Source of the DNA: SHLQ01 sp964562985
GTDB lineage: Bacteria; Actinomycetota; Acidimicrobiia; Acidimicrobiales; SHLQ01
Length of the DNA stretch: 64,000 nucleotides
Direction: 5' to 3'
NCBI GenBank assembly: GCA_964562985.1
Contig: CAZLWE010000007.1
Location: 1-64,000 of the forward strand
In this document: positions 15,104-23,404 of the stretch, piece by piece
Layout of the letters: every line of letters starts with the position of its first letter
How positions within the stretch are numbered: position 1 is the stretch's first letter
Program-made: the position numbers and the translations under genes
The notes under the pieces: generated by a model
What the model was told of the DNA's origin: nothing
Databases searched by the model: none
The model's input: the letters and a program-made list of their open reading frames with translations, nothing else

Positions 15104-16417
15104 ATGATCCGACAGCTCGAGTGGAAGTCGATGACGGCCGATGAGAAGGCGTGGATCTATCAGCGCGGAACAGCCGCTGAGTCCGCCGATGAGCTCCGAC
15201 CAGCGATTCGAGCACTCGTCGATGATGTACGCGAACGCGGCGACGAGGCCTTGCTCGAGGCGCTCGCCCGTTTCGACGGTGTCGAGATCGAGGCGTCGCA
15301 GCTGCGGGTGAGCGGGGCAGAGTTCGATATTGCGATGGCTCGGATCGACCCGGTGGTCAAGGCGGCCATCGGGCAGATGATCGCAAACATTCGCGCGTTC
15401 AACGAAGCACTACTGGAGCGTCGTCAGAGCTGGACCGCCGAGATCTCCCCGGGCCACACCGTTGGTGAAAAGGTCGGCCCGGTCGCCAACGCTGCGCTTT
15501 TCTGCCCGAGTGGCAAAGCCAGCTATCCATCGGTGCTCGCTCAGGTCGCTACCCCCGCGGTCGTCGCTGGGGTGGAGCAGATCTCGGTCATCGTCCCACC
15601 GGTCCCCGGCGGTGACGGATCGATCGATGACGCGGTGCTCGTCGTGGCGAGCGAGCTCGGATTGGAGAACGTCTATCGGGTCAACGGCCCGGCGGGCGTC
15701 GCTGCAGCGGCGTTCGGGACCGACACGATCTCCGCCCACGGCATGGTCGTCGGCCCGGGTAGTCCGCCCGTCGCGATCGCGCAGCTGGAAGTTCGCGCCC
15801 ACGGGGTCGACAGCGTGGTGCTCGGCCCCACCGAGTCGATGGTGGTCGCAGATGAAACCGCCGACCCGGTATTGCTGGCTGCTGACTTGTTGAACGAGGC
15901 CGAGCACGGGACGGACTCGACCGTGGTCTTGGTCTCGGCGTCATCGAAGGTCATCGACGCTGCAGCTGAGGAAGTACTCCGTCAACTGGCGAGCCTTCCC
16001 GACGCAAGACGTGAGGCTGCGGAGTCTGCGCTGGGTCTCAACGGAGGTGCCATCCTCGTCGAGAGCATCGACGAAGCGGTCGCCGTGGCCAACTGGTTCG
16101 CCGCCGAGCACTGTCAGCTCGCGGTTGATGATCCGTGGAAGCTCGCCGAGGGAATCGAGCATGCTGGCGAACTGCTCCTCGGACAGCACACCCCGTTCTC
16201 CGTCGGGAACTTCACCCTCGGTGGACCGGCCGCGTTGCCCACCGGCGGCTGGGCGAACCGAGCCGGTGGAATCACCGTCGAGCAGTTTCTCAAGGCCGGA
16301 GCGATCGGGCACCTCACAGCAGATGCACTTCGCGAGGTTGCCGCCAGCACGATTGCCCTAAGCGACCACGAGGGCTTCGATGCCCACGGAAACGCCATCC
16401 GAATCCGCGGTTTCTGA
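15104..16417 (+). CDS. Histidinol dehydrogenase-family protein, divergent
   Basis: A 437-residue NAD-dependent dehydrogenase homologous along its whole length to HisD, which oxidises L-histidinol to histidine. Family elements seen include Y-P-S-V-L-A-Q-V-A-T-P-A-V-V-A-G-V, A-E-H (catalytic Glu-His) and E-G-F-D-A-H-G-N-A. Several canonical positions differ: G-P-G-S-P-P for GPGN, L-G-P-T-E-S for AGPSE, N-E-A-E-H-G for SQAEHD (a zinc-ligand Gln becomes Glu), and P-A-A-L-P-T for NHVLPT (catalytic His lost). No other his genes are nearby; partners are flavin reductase, DUF3291 and zinc ribbon. It may act on another amino alcohol or diol, as HisD-like sulfopropanediol dehydrogenases do, or be a diverged HisD. 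Confidence 0.75.
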   Translation: MIRQLEWKSMTADEKAWIYQRGTAAESADELRPAIRALVDDVRERGDEALLEALARFDGVEIEASQLRVSGAEFDIAMARIDPVVKAAIGQMIANIRAFNEALLERRQSWTAEISPGHTVGEKVGPVANAALFCPSGKASYPSVLAQVATPAVVAGVEQISVIVPPVPGGDGSIDDAVLVVASELGLENVYRVNGPAGVAAAAFGTDTISAHGMVVGPGSPPVAIAQLEVRAHGVDSVVLGPTESMVVADETADPVLLAADLLNEAEHGTDSTVVLVSASSKVIDAAAEEVLRQLASLPDARREAAESALGLNGGAILVESIDEAVAVANWFAAEHCQLAVDDPWKLAEGIEHAGELLLGQHTPFSVGNFTLGGPAALPTGGWANRAGGITVEQFLKAGAIGHLTADALREVAASTIALSDHEGFDAHGNAIRIRGF

Positions 16418-16500
16418 CAATTTCAACAGCGAGCCCTTCACATCTGAACTCCGCTTCCCTAACGTAGTTGGTGACAGCCGTCACATAGTCGGGAGGCGAC

Positions 16501-16935
16501 ATGCGGGTATCAGACATTCTCAAGTCGAAGGGAACCGCGGTCTGCACCATTGGCCCCGACGCCACGATCGCAGACGCCGTTCGCGCACTACATCAGTTCG
16601 GAATCGGCGCCATCGTAGTTTCCTCAGATGGATCGATCGTCGAGGGCATCTTGTCCGAGCGAGACATTGTGCGCGCGTTACACAGCGAAGGCGCCGGCGT
16701 TCGCGAACGCCTGGTGAGCGAGCTCATGACCGATGAAGTGGTCACATGTTCGCCCGGTGAGCAGGTCGACTACATGATGGCGGTAATGACGCAGAAGCGA
16801 TTCCGACACGCGCCGGTTGTCGAGTCAGGAAAGTTGGCGGGCATCATAAGCATCGGCGACGTTGTGGCGACACGGGTCGCGGAACTCGAACGAGAAGCCG
16901 AAGCCCTCGAGCAATACATTCAGTACGGTCGCTGA
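16501..16935 (+). CDS. CBS-domain-pair protein
   Basis: A stand-alone Bateman module of 144 residues: two CBS domains, with M-R-V-S-D-I-L-K-S-K-G and A-V-R-A-L-H-Q-F-G-I-G-A-I-V-V-S in the first, and L-M-T-D-E-V-V-T-C-S-P...F-R-H-A-P-V-V-E in the second. Such proteins usually bind adenosine nucleotides and sense energy state; no effector domain is attached. The C terminus is a short charged helix. Preceded by gggaggcgac as ribosome site. Its last 16 bases overlap the end of a convergent hydrolase gene. Confidence 0.92.
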   Translation: MRVSDILKSKGTAVCTIGPDATIADAVRALHQFGIGAIVVSSDGSIVEGILSERDIVRALHSEGAGVRERLVSELMTDEVVTCSPGEQVDYMMAVMTQKRFRHAPVVESGKLAGIISIGDVVATRVAELEREAEALEQYIQYGR

Positions 16936-17693
16936 GCCTCGAGGAACGAATCCACGTCACGCCACAAGGGATGGGACGGGTTGATCACGTTGAAGTGGTC
17001 GATCTCTGGGTTGTTCACGAAGATGACCTCATCGCCAAGGGATCGTGCTGACTCCACGTAGCTGAGGGCCATCTCGTAGGGAACAGACGCATCCTCGGGG
17101 CCGTGCACGATGAGCTGCGGCACGCCGAGCGGTAGCCGATGCAGCGGGCTCGCGTCCTCGAAGAGCGGTGGGTCGTCGTCAGCGCCGACTCCGAACAACT
17201 CCATCGTGGCGCGGTCGCTGAGCAGTTGTTGATCCGCGGCCACTAGGTCGGTCAAGGGAGCGAGCGCGACAACGGCATCGATCGCGACTTCGCGTTGCGT
17301 GGTGACCCATAAGGCCAAGTGGCCGCCTGCGGAATGCCCCAACGAGACGAGCGGCGCTGCCCCAGCCACACCGCGAGCGATCATGGCGCCTTGGTGAACG
17401 TCGCTCGCCATTGCCTTCCATACAGCAGGCTCGCCGGAGGTGATCCGGCGATACTCGGCGTTGACGACCGTCCATCCCTGATCGAGGCAATGCGCGACGA
17501 TCGGTTCATGTAATTCGAGCCCGTAGCGATCCCGCCAATAGCCGCCATGCAAGGACAAGATCACACCGTGAGACTCATCGCTGGGACGTGAAATATCCAC
17601 GAACTGTGACGGGTGGTCGCCGTAGGGGCGACGCTCTGGCCGCAGGTTCAGATCGTCCACGAGATATCGAGATAGTTCTCGCTGGCTTCCCAC
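16920..17693 (-). CDS. Alpha/beta hydrolase, kynurenine formamidase/esterase-like
   Basis: A 257-residue cytoplasmic hydrolase. The oxyanion loop L-H-G-G-Y-W is at ~residues 49-54, the nucleophile elbow is G-H-S-A-G-G near 118-123, an Asp lies in V-H-G-P-E-D-A-S, and the catalytic His is in E-I-D-H-F-N. The H-G-G-x-W pattern is typical of kynurenine formamidase and related carboxylesterases; the substrate is unproven. Its start lies within the 3' end of the upstream SDR gene (46-bp overlap), indicating co-transcription. Confidence 0.85.
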   Translation of the reverse strand: MGSQRELSRYLVDDLNLRPERRPYGDHPSQFVDISRPSDESHGVILSLHGGYWRDRYGLELHEPIVAHCLDQGWTVVNAEYRRITSGEPAVWKAMASDVHQGAMIARGVAGAAPLVSLGHSAGGHLALWVTTQREVAIDAVVALAPLTDLVAADQQLLSDRATMELFGVGADDDPPLFEDASPLHRLPLGVPQLIVHGPEDASVPYEMALSYVESARSLGDEVIFVNNPEIDHFNVINPSHPLWRDVDSFLEAQRPY

Positions 17694-18586
17694 AGGCGAG
17701 GCCCGGCATCGTCGGCGGTGGCGTTGGCTGGGATGTCCGCATCGCTGATCTTGCCGCGCGCTCCGCCTAGATCGACAGGCCCGTAGTAGCCACCCGGACG
17801 AGCTTCGCTACCCGCTGCGGCGAGCGCGAGGGGTTGAGCCCCGCGCTCGGCAGGCTGGGCCATGAGCTTGTTGGTGACTTTGTAGACGTTCTTCCAGATA
17901 CCCGTCGGGCCGGTGCTTTGCAGGTTCGTTGCCGCGTACCCGGGATGACAACTAATCGATGACACCGAAGAACCGGCGGCCGTCAAACGGCGCTGCAGTT
18001 CGAGTCCGTAGGTGAGGTTGGCGAGTTTGGATTGCCCGTAGACCATCGTCGCAGAGTAGTTCTGGCTATGCATCAGGTCGCTGAAGTTGAACTTTGCTGG
18101 AGACTTGGCGGCGATGCTGGCGACGGGAACGATGCGGCCGCTTCGGGCCTCGACGAGGTCGAAGAGCAGGTGGTTCAACAAGAAGTGGCCGAGATGATTG
18201 GTACCGAACTGCATCTCGAACCCGTCGGTGGTCTTTTGCTGCGGTGTCTGCATGATGCCAGCGTTGTTGACGATGGCATCGAGGCCATCGGTCATTGCTC
18301 GAACCGACTCCGCCGCAGCGCGGATCGACGATGTATCCGCCAGGTCGAGCTTCACGAAATCGACTGAGCCCGAGCCCGGTTCGGCAGAGATGTTGGAAAC
18401 TGCACCTCGGCCGCGTCCTTCGTTGCGGGCAGCCATCAACACATCGGCGTTCTTGTGACGCAACATCTTTGTGGTCTCGAATCCGAGCCCTGCGTTTGCG
18501 CCGGTGATCAGGAAGCGTTTGCCCGAGAGGTCCGGTAGACGATTGGGGGTCCAGTCGTTGAAGCCAGAATCAAATGTGGTGGTCAT
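17648..18586 (-). CDS. Short-chain dehydrogenase/reductase, retinol-dehydrogenase-like
   Basis: Classical SDR of 312 residues using NAD(P)H. Seen: T-G-A-N-A-G-L-G-F-E in the cofactor loop, N-N-A-G-I-M, and the catalytic Y-G-Q-S-K-L-A-N (Y-x-x-x-K). The length and the H-L-G-H-F-L-L-N segment match the retinol-dehydrogenase/WWOX-like subgroup that reduces or oxidises lipophilic aldehydes and alcohols. Start: ATG at 18586 with gggag upstream, rather than 18634. It precedes the hydrolase gene with overlap, so the two form a pair. Confidence 0.9.
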   Translation of the reverse strand: MTTTFDSGFNDWTPNRLPDLSGKRFLITGANAGLGFETTKMLRHKNADVLMAARNEGRGRGAVSNISAEPGSGSVDFVKLDLADTSSIRAAAESVRAMTDGLDAIVNNAGIMQTPQQKTTDGFEMQFGTNHLGHFLLNHLLFDLVEARSGRIVPVASIAAKSPAKFNFSDLMHSQNYSATMVYGQSKLANLTYGLELQRRLTAAGSSVSSISCHPGYAATNLQSTGPTGIWKNVYKVTNKLMAQPAERGAQPLALAAAGSEARPGGYYGPVDLGGARGKISDADIPANATADDAGPRLWEASENYLDISWTI

Positions 18587-18645
18587 GGCGCTCCCTGTCA
18601 GGTTCTCGGACAGGTTAGCGGTGCCTCGCAGCACGAGTCGAAGCT

Positions 18646-20484
18646 CTAGGCCGCAACGTTGAGCACGGTGGTGGTGGGGAACAGGTCTGCGACGTCTTCA
18701 GGGCGTACCGATCGTGCGAAGAGCCAGCCTTGGAAGTGTGAGATATTTGCGTTCACAAGGAGCTGACGTTGTTCCTCGGTTTCGATTCCTTCGCAGACGA
18801 CGGGGGTGTTTCGTGTAGCGGTGATCGCTCCGACCGCCATCAAAATGTCGACCGCATTGATCCCTTGGGGGCCTTCGTTCTCCATGTTTCGAACGAGGCC
18901 GCTATCGACCTTCAATATGTCGAACGGCATGCTGACGAGCTGGGCAAGGTTGGCGTATCCAGCGCCGAAGTCATCGACGGCAATGCGATATCCGAGTTCC
19001 CGCATTTCTTCGAGGTGGGCAGCCACGTGGGGTCCGCTCAATGCAGACTCGGTGACCTCGATGATGATTCGTGACGGGTCGATTCCCCGGTCATCGATGG
19101 CGGAACGCAACTCCTTGAGGAACTCTTGGTCATCGAACTGGTGAGCCGACACATTGCAGGAAATCGATACCCCAGCGAGGGTCGTGTCTTCTTCCCATGC
19201 GAGAAGTTGCGTGCAGGCTTGGCGAAACACCCAATTGCCAAGGGGTTTGATCTCGCCGGTCCGTTCAGCCAAGGGAATGAAATCGCCTGGTGAGATGGCG
19301 CCGAGTTTTGGGTGATCCCAGCGAAGGAGAGCTTCGAGAAAGAACACCTCGGTTTGGTCGGTTGAGACAATGGGTTGGAACTCAAGACGGAACTCTTCGT
19401 CGTAGTCCGATGCCCGCAGGGCGCGCATGAGCTGGCTCTGGGCGGTTGATGCTTCACGCATCGGCTCCTCGAACAGTGCGATCCGTGAACCCCGCCGAGC
19501 TTTCGCTTCGTACATGGCGATATCGGCGCGGGTGTACAGATCTTCGAGGTCGCGGGCATCGTCGGCAACCGCGACGCCGACGCTGACCCGAAGGGTTTCA
19601 CCGAAATCGGCGAGCTCGACGGGTTGTTCGAGTTTCGATTGAAAACGAAGCGCGGCCTCGACCGCCGCCTCGTTCGATTCGATGTTGTGGATCACGACAG
19701 CAAATTCGTCTCCGCCGAGCCTCACGACCATTTCGTCGTCTCGTTGCTCAGCGAGCAGGCGTTCCGCGGCGAGACGCAGCACTTTGTCGCCGGTCGCGTG
19801 TCCTAGGGAATCGTTGACATCTTTGAAGGCGTCGAGGTCGAGGTACAGCAGCGCCGTAGATCTATCGCTCTCGGCCATATGAGTTCGAGCCCGTTCGAGA
19901 CTGGCCGGGATTTCCCTTCGATTCGGGAGGCCCGTGAGGAAATCGGTATGGGCTTGACTGCGCATGGACCGGCTCAGCTGACGTTCTCGGCGATGGCTCG
20001 CACCGGCGAGCGCCACGATCGACAGCCCAGAAAAGCCTGCGATGAGCAGAGATCTAAAGGCCGACGTCGCTGCCATTTCGCTGTAATCGTCGGCGCTAAG
20101 TGCATCGGTATGGAGAATATCGAGGAGCTCATCGACACGAGCGCGTGGCGTGAGCTCGCCTGACGCGGCGTTTGTGGTTAGTTCCGCGGTGAGAGCCTCG
20201 GCTCGGCGCTGTTCTTGTGGGTCGAGCCCCGTTCGTTCGAACACCTCTTCGTCGGAGAGCACGATGATCGCGTCACTTCGCTCTTGTTGAATGTTCGCTG
20301 GCGGAGACTCGATCAGTTCGATCGTCACGAGGGTGTGCGCGGCAAGCTCGAGTTCGGTCGCGGCAGCGTTGACCTCTCGATGGGATAGCGCACGTTGACT
20401 TTGCGTAATGGCGCTCGTGACCGCCCACAAAAAGACGACGACAAAGATGGCCGTGATCGCCCAAGCTTTTCGAAGTCGTCCCAT
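18646..20484 (-). CDS. Membrane GGDEF-EAL protein (cyclic di-GMP synthase/phosphodiesterase)
   Basis: A 612-residue regulator of cyclic di-GMP. A transmembrane helix is at ~residues 8-28, an extracytoplasmic region follows to ~145, and a second helix is at ~148-166. Next come a GGDEF domain with intact L-G-G-D-E-F and an EAL domain with F-L-E-A-L-L-R-W, I-E-V-T-E-S, D-D-F-G-A-G-Y, L-K-V-D and C-E-G-I-E-T-E-E-Q. Residues for both activities appear present, so it may be bifunctional. The periplasmic part is presumably a sensor. It is separated from the upstream divergent PRPP-synthetase-like gene by 182 bp. Confidence 0.95.
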   Translation of the reverse strand: MGRLRKAWAITAIFVVVFLWAVTSAITQSQRALSHREVNAAATELELAAHTLVTIELIESPPANIQQERSDAIIVLSDEEVFERTGLDPQEQRRAEALTAELTTNAASGELTPRARVDELLDILHTDALSADDYSEMAATSAFRSLLIAGFSGLSIVALAGASHRRERQLSRSMRSQAHTDFLTGLPNRREIPASLERARTHMAESDRSTALLYLDLDAFKDVNDSLGHATGDKVLRLAAERLLAEQRDDEMVVRLGGDEFAVVIHNIESNEAAVEAALRFQSKLEQPVELADFGETLRVSVGVAVADDARDLEDLYTRADIAMYEAKARRGSRIALFEEPMREASTAQSQLMRALRASDYDEEFRLEFQPIVSTDQTEVFFLEALLRWDHPKLGAISPGDFIPLAERTGEIKPLGNWVFRQACTQLLAWEEDTTLAGVSISCNVSAHQFDDQEFLKELRSAIDDRGIDPSRIIIEVTESALSGPHVAAHLEEMRELGYRIAVDDFGAGYANLAQLVSMPFDILKVDSGLVRNMENEGPQGINAVDILMAVGAITATRNTPVVCEGIETEEQRQLLVNANISHFQGWLFARSVRPEDVADLFPTTTVLNVAA

Positions 20485-20666
20485 TGCTATACCGAATAAT
20501 CCCTGTACCTATAAGCCCCGCGTCTATTTCTGAGCTCCCGGCCAGTGTCCAACAACATTTTCGGCATCGCGTTCTCGCTACTGAAGCACATTTCGATGAA
20601 CCTGACTTCGGGGATTGTTTGAGCGTGATCTACGCATCTCGCCATCGCAGGCGGTAGACAGGAACC

Positions 20667-21896
20667 GTGTCGCAGCCCACACCGAGTCCTGATGACATCC
20701 TCGTCGTGGGCAACTTCTCGGACGATCCTTTTGCGATTGACGTCGCGTTCGCCATGGGTCAGTCCGAAGACATCGCTGATCTCATCAGTATCAAGACGTT
20801 TGCGAATAGCGAGTTTTGCCCGCGGTTCATCAGTGACGAAGCAGACCTGACCGCGATCGGTTCCCAACTTGAAGGCAAGACCGTCGTCATCGTCTCGACC
20901 ACGAATAGGGCGACGAGTCGCAACAACTTGGCGATGCGAAATATGTTGCTCGCACGGGCAGCGAAGGACAATGGTGCTGAGGCTGTGGTTCTTGTGGAAC
21001 CTGATCTCTTCTACAGCGCGCAGGACCGAGGCCCACTGCCCAGCCACGGGGAGACACACTTCCCCCGAGACGAAACCGACCTAAAAAAGTTCGATGGACA
21101 ACCGTTCTCGGCTCGGCTGTATGCAGAGATGCTCAAGCTTGCCGGTGTCGACCGAGTCGTCACGGTGCACAATCACTCCGGGTCCGTGCAGACAGAGTTC
21201 ACGCGGATCTTCGATGGCAACTTCCACAATCTGATCCCATACGACATCTACGTCGACTACCTGCGCCACTCCGACATCATCAACATCGGGTCGACAGGTG
21301 AAGGACTCGCGTTGTGCGCTCCCGACAAGGGTGCCCGCGACTTCGTCACCGAGATGTACCGACGTCTCGACCTGCCGGACGCGAAGTTCATCTTGCTCGA
21401 TAAACAACGCTCTGGTGAGCGCGATGTCGAGATCACCTTGCACCCCGACTCAGACATGACCTTCGACGAGATCCGCGGGTACGACATCGTGCTGTTCGAC
21501 GACATGGTTCGCACCGGCTCAACGGTGGTGCGCTCATGTGAGTTCATCCAGAAGGTCGTTCCGAACCGGGTCGTCTTTGCCGTGACACACTTCTACGCGA
21601 GCGATGAAGGTCGAGAGAAGCTTGCGAACCCGGCGATCGACGAGATCCTGACGCTGAACACGTTGCCGCCAATCCTGAACCGAGATGTGCAGGGTCGCCT
21701 CCGCAAGAAGCTCGTCGTTTTGAAGATCGAGATTTGGCTCGCGCGACGCCTCGCAGAGATCCTCGGCTTGCCCGACCCTCCAGAGCGCAGCAGTTATCGC
21801 ATCGACATGTCATCGAAGAACCCGCGTTTCAAGCGCAAGATCTATGCCAATGACGAGCTAGCGGGTCTCCGGCAGGAACAGCTTCCCGGCCTGTAG
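20667..21896 (+). CDS. Divergent ribose-phosphate pyrophosphokinase-like protein
   Basis: A 409-residue homologue of PRPP synthetase, which normally transfers pyrophosphate from ATP to ribose-5-phosphate. The overall order is recognisable: F-A-N-S-E-F near residue 47, S-A-Q-D-R-G (cf. RQDR) near 115, A-G-V-D-R-V-V-T-V-H-N-H-S, and a phosphoribosyl loop L-F-D-D-M-V-R-T-G-S-T near 280. The loop differs from the usual D-D-M-I-D-T-A-G-T, and the protein is ~90 residues longer than canonical Prs (about 315). It may be a specialised phosphoribosyl enzyme or a regulatory paralogue. Start: GTG at 20667. Confidence 0.78.
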   Translation: MSQPTPSPDDILVVGNFSDDPFAIDVAFAMGQSEDIADLISIKTFANSEFCPRFISDEADLTAIGSQLEGKTVVIVSTTNRATSRNNLAMRNMLLARAAKDNGAEAVVLVEPDLFYSAQDRGPLPSHGETHFPRDETDLKKFDGQPFSARLYAEMLKLAGVDRVVTVHNHSGSVQTEFTRIFDGNFHNLIPYDIYVDYLRHSDIINIGSTGEGLALCAPDKGARDFVTEMYRRLDLPDAKFILLDKQRSGERDVEITLHPDSDMTFDEIRGYDIVLFDDMVRTGSTVVRSCEFIQKVVPNRVVFAVTHFYASDEGREKLANPAIDEILTLNTLPPILNRDVQGRLRKKLVVLKIEIWLARRLAEILGLPDPPERSSYRIDMSSKNPRFKRKIYANDELAGLRQEQLPGL

Positions 21897-21902
21897 ATCG
21901 AG

Positions 21903-23300
21903 CTATCCGCTAGTTGTAACCGTCACGGAGGTGGAGGCGGTGTTGCCCCCTCCTTGACCAGCGCCGTTGGCTTCGACCGTGATCGTGATGACATAGGTCG
22001 TGTTCGGCCGAAGTACAGGTGTCCAGAATCCGGGAATGGCGAGGTGACGTGTGGTGCAGCCCGCGGCCTGTCCGGAGTTCGATCCGACGATCGTCCCGGC
22101 GGAATCGCGAATGACGAAGGATCCGTTGGCACAAATGTTGGATTCGTAGTTGATCTCGAAACGCGATGACTGAAGATCGACAACCCGGGGGTTGATAAGG
22201 GTTACGGCCTGTGCGGCTGGTTCCGGCGCACCACCAGATGTTCGGAAAGGTACTGCGGGCGATGTCGCCTGCGGGGTGGTGTCGAGAACCGCTTCGACCG
22301 TGTAGTCGGTACCTGGCGTGAGGCCGGTGATCGTCACGTTCTCCAGTTGGCCGCCTTGCGCGAATCCTTGCACCGTTGTGGCCGCGGTGCCTCCCGATCG
22401 GACGATAAGGGTGTAGTTGGCATTGGTGGTGGTCTGGAATCGTAACGCGAGGGAGGTGTCACCAATTCGGCCGATATCGATGCGCTGCGAGAACTCGGCA
22501 GGTTCGACCACCGGTGTCGTTGTCGTGGTCGTCGTGGTAGTGGTGGTTGTCGTCGGAGGCGCGATGGTTGGCCGAGGCAACGCGAATTGGATCTGAGGCT
22601 CGGTCGTGGTGGTCGTTATTGGGGCCGTCGGGGTCGTTGGTGCGGGAATTGTCGCGACAGCTGGTCGGGGTGGACTGGTTGTTGTCGGGGACCGCGTTGG
22701 TCCGGCAATGGTGCCATCATCCGAGGGCGCTTCCGGAGTGGCCGTCACCGCTACTGGATTGCCGCCGGCTGGCGTCAGCTGCTCGGGGTCCACAGTGGCC
22801 GGATCGATCGGGCTGGAAGTGATCTCGGTGTCTGGCTCGGCGGTGGCGTCGATGCGCACGGAGGAATTTGGGTCGGTCGGGGGTGCATCGCCGGCGTCGA
22901 GGAAGGTGCTCGTTGCGTCCTGCGCCGGTGCGGTGTCGTCACCGAGCTCTGCTGGCGCCTCGTCGAGTGATTCGGTGGCGCCGCCCACCTCTGTCTCGAC
23001 ATCGAGATCTTGTGGAGTCTGCTCACTTACCGAATCCGACGCTGGTTCCGCGGATCCGTTCGATTCTTCGAAGTCCGTCACTTCGACGCTCTCGAGTTGA
23101 CCGCTTGTCCCGGCTGCGTTCTCATCGTCAACCGGGTTTGCGGACAGGAAGAACCCCAGCACGATGAGCGCCGGTAGAGCGATCGCGAGACTGGCAAAGA
23201 GGAAGAACCCGGCGCGTTCTTCATCGTTTTCTTCTTCGGTGGCGTCAGCGTAGAGCGCGGGATCGTCTACTAGATGATCCACTAATTCGCCGTCGGTCAC
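21903..23300 (-). CDS. Membrane-anchored protein with Thr/Pro-rich stalk and fibronectin-III-like domains
   Basis: A 465-residue surface protein. A charged ~28-residue cytoplasmic N terminus precedes one helix at ~29-50. An acidic, Ser/Thr/Pro-rich linker follows with a run of 13 threonines near residue 257. Two beta-rich segments resembling fibronectin type III complete it (V-T-I-T-G-L-T-P-G-T-D-Y-T-V-E-A and R-P-N-T-T-Y-V-I-T-I-T-V). No enzyme motif is seen. The stalk suggests display on the cell exterior, possibly for adhesion. It ends seven bases from the end of the PRPP-synthetase-like gene. Confidence 0.8.
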   Translation of the reverse strand: MTDGELVDHLVDDPALYADATEEENDEERAGFFLFASLAIALPALIVLGFFLSANPVDDENAAGTSGQLESVEVTDFEESNGSAEPASDSVSEQTPQDLDVETEVGGATESLDEAPAELGDDTAPAQDATSTFLDAGDAPPTDPNSSVRIDATAEPDTEITSSPIDPATVDPEQLTPAGGNPVAVTATPEAPSDDGTIAGPTRSPTTTSPPRPAVATIPAPTTPTAPITTTTTEPQIQFALPRPTIAPPTTTTTTTTTTTTTPVVEPAEFSQRIDIGRIGDTSLALRFQTTTNANYTLIVRSGGTAATTVQGFAQGGQLENVTITGLTPGTDYTVEAVLDTTPQATSPAVPFRTSGGAPEPAAQAVTLINPRVVDLQSSRFEINYESNICANGSFVIRDSAGTIVGSNSGQAAGCTTRHLAIPGFWTPVLRPNTTYVITITVEANGAGQGGGNTASTSVTVTTSG

Positions 23301-23404
23301 GCGCTATCACCCTCTGTCCGCCATATCAGTACACCTGACCGTAGCCAGAATCTCGCGCGAACATATGTCGGTTTGTCCCCCGAAATAGGGGTTGTCGGCG
23401 GCGA

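Noticed and set aside
22501..22560. Simple sequence repeat encoding poly-Thr as a CRISPR or minisatellite
   Set aside because: It is an irregular codon run (acc/act/acg) inside a stalk-protein gene with no spacer structure.
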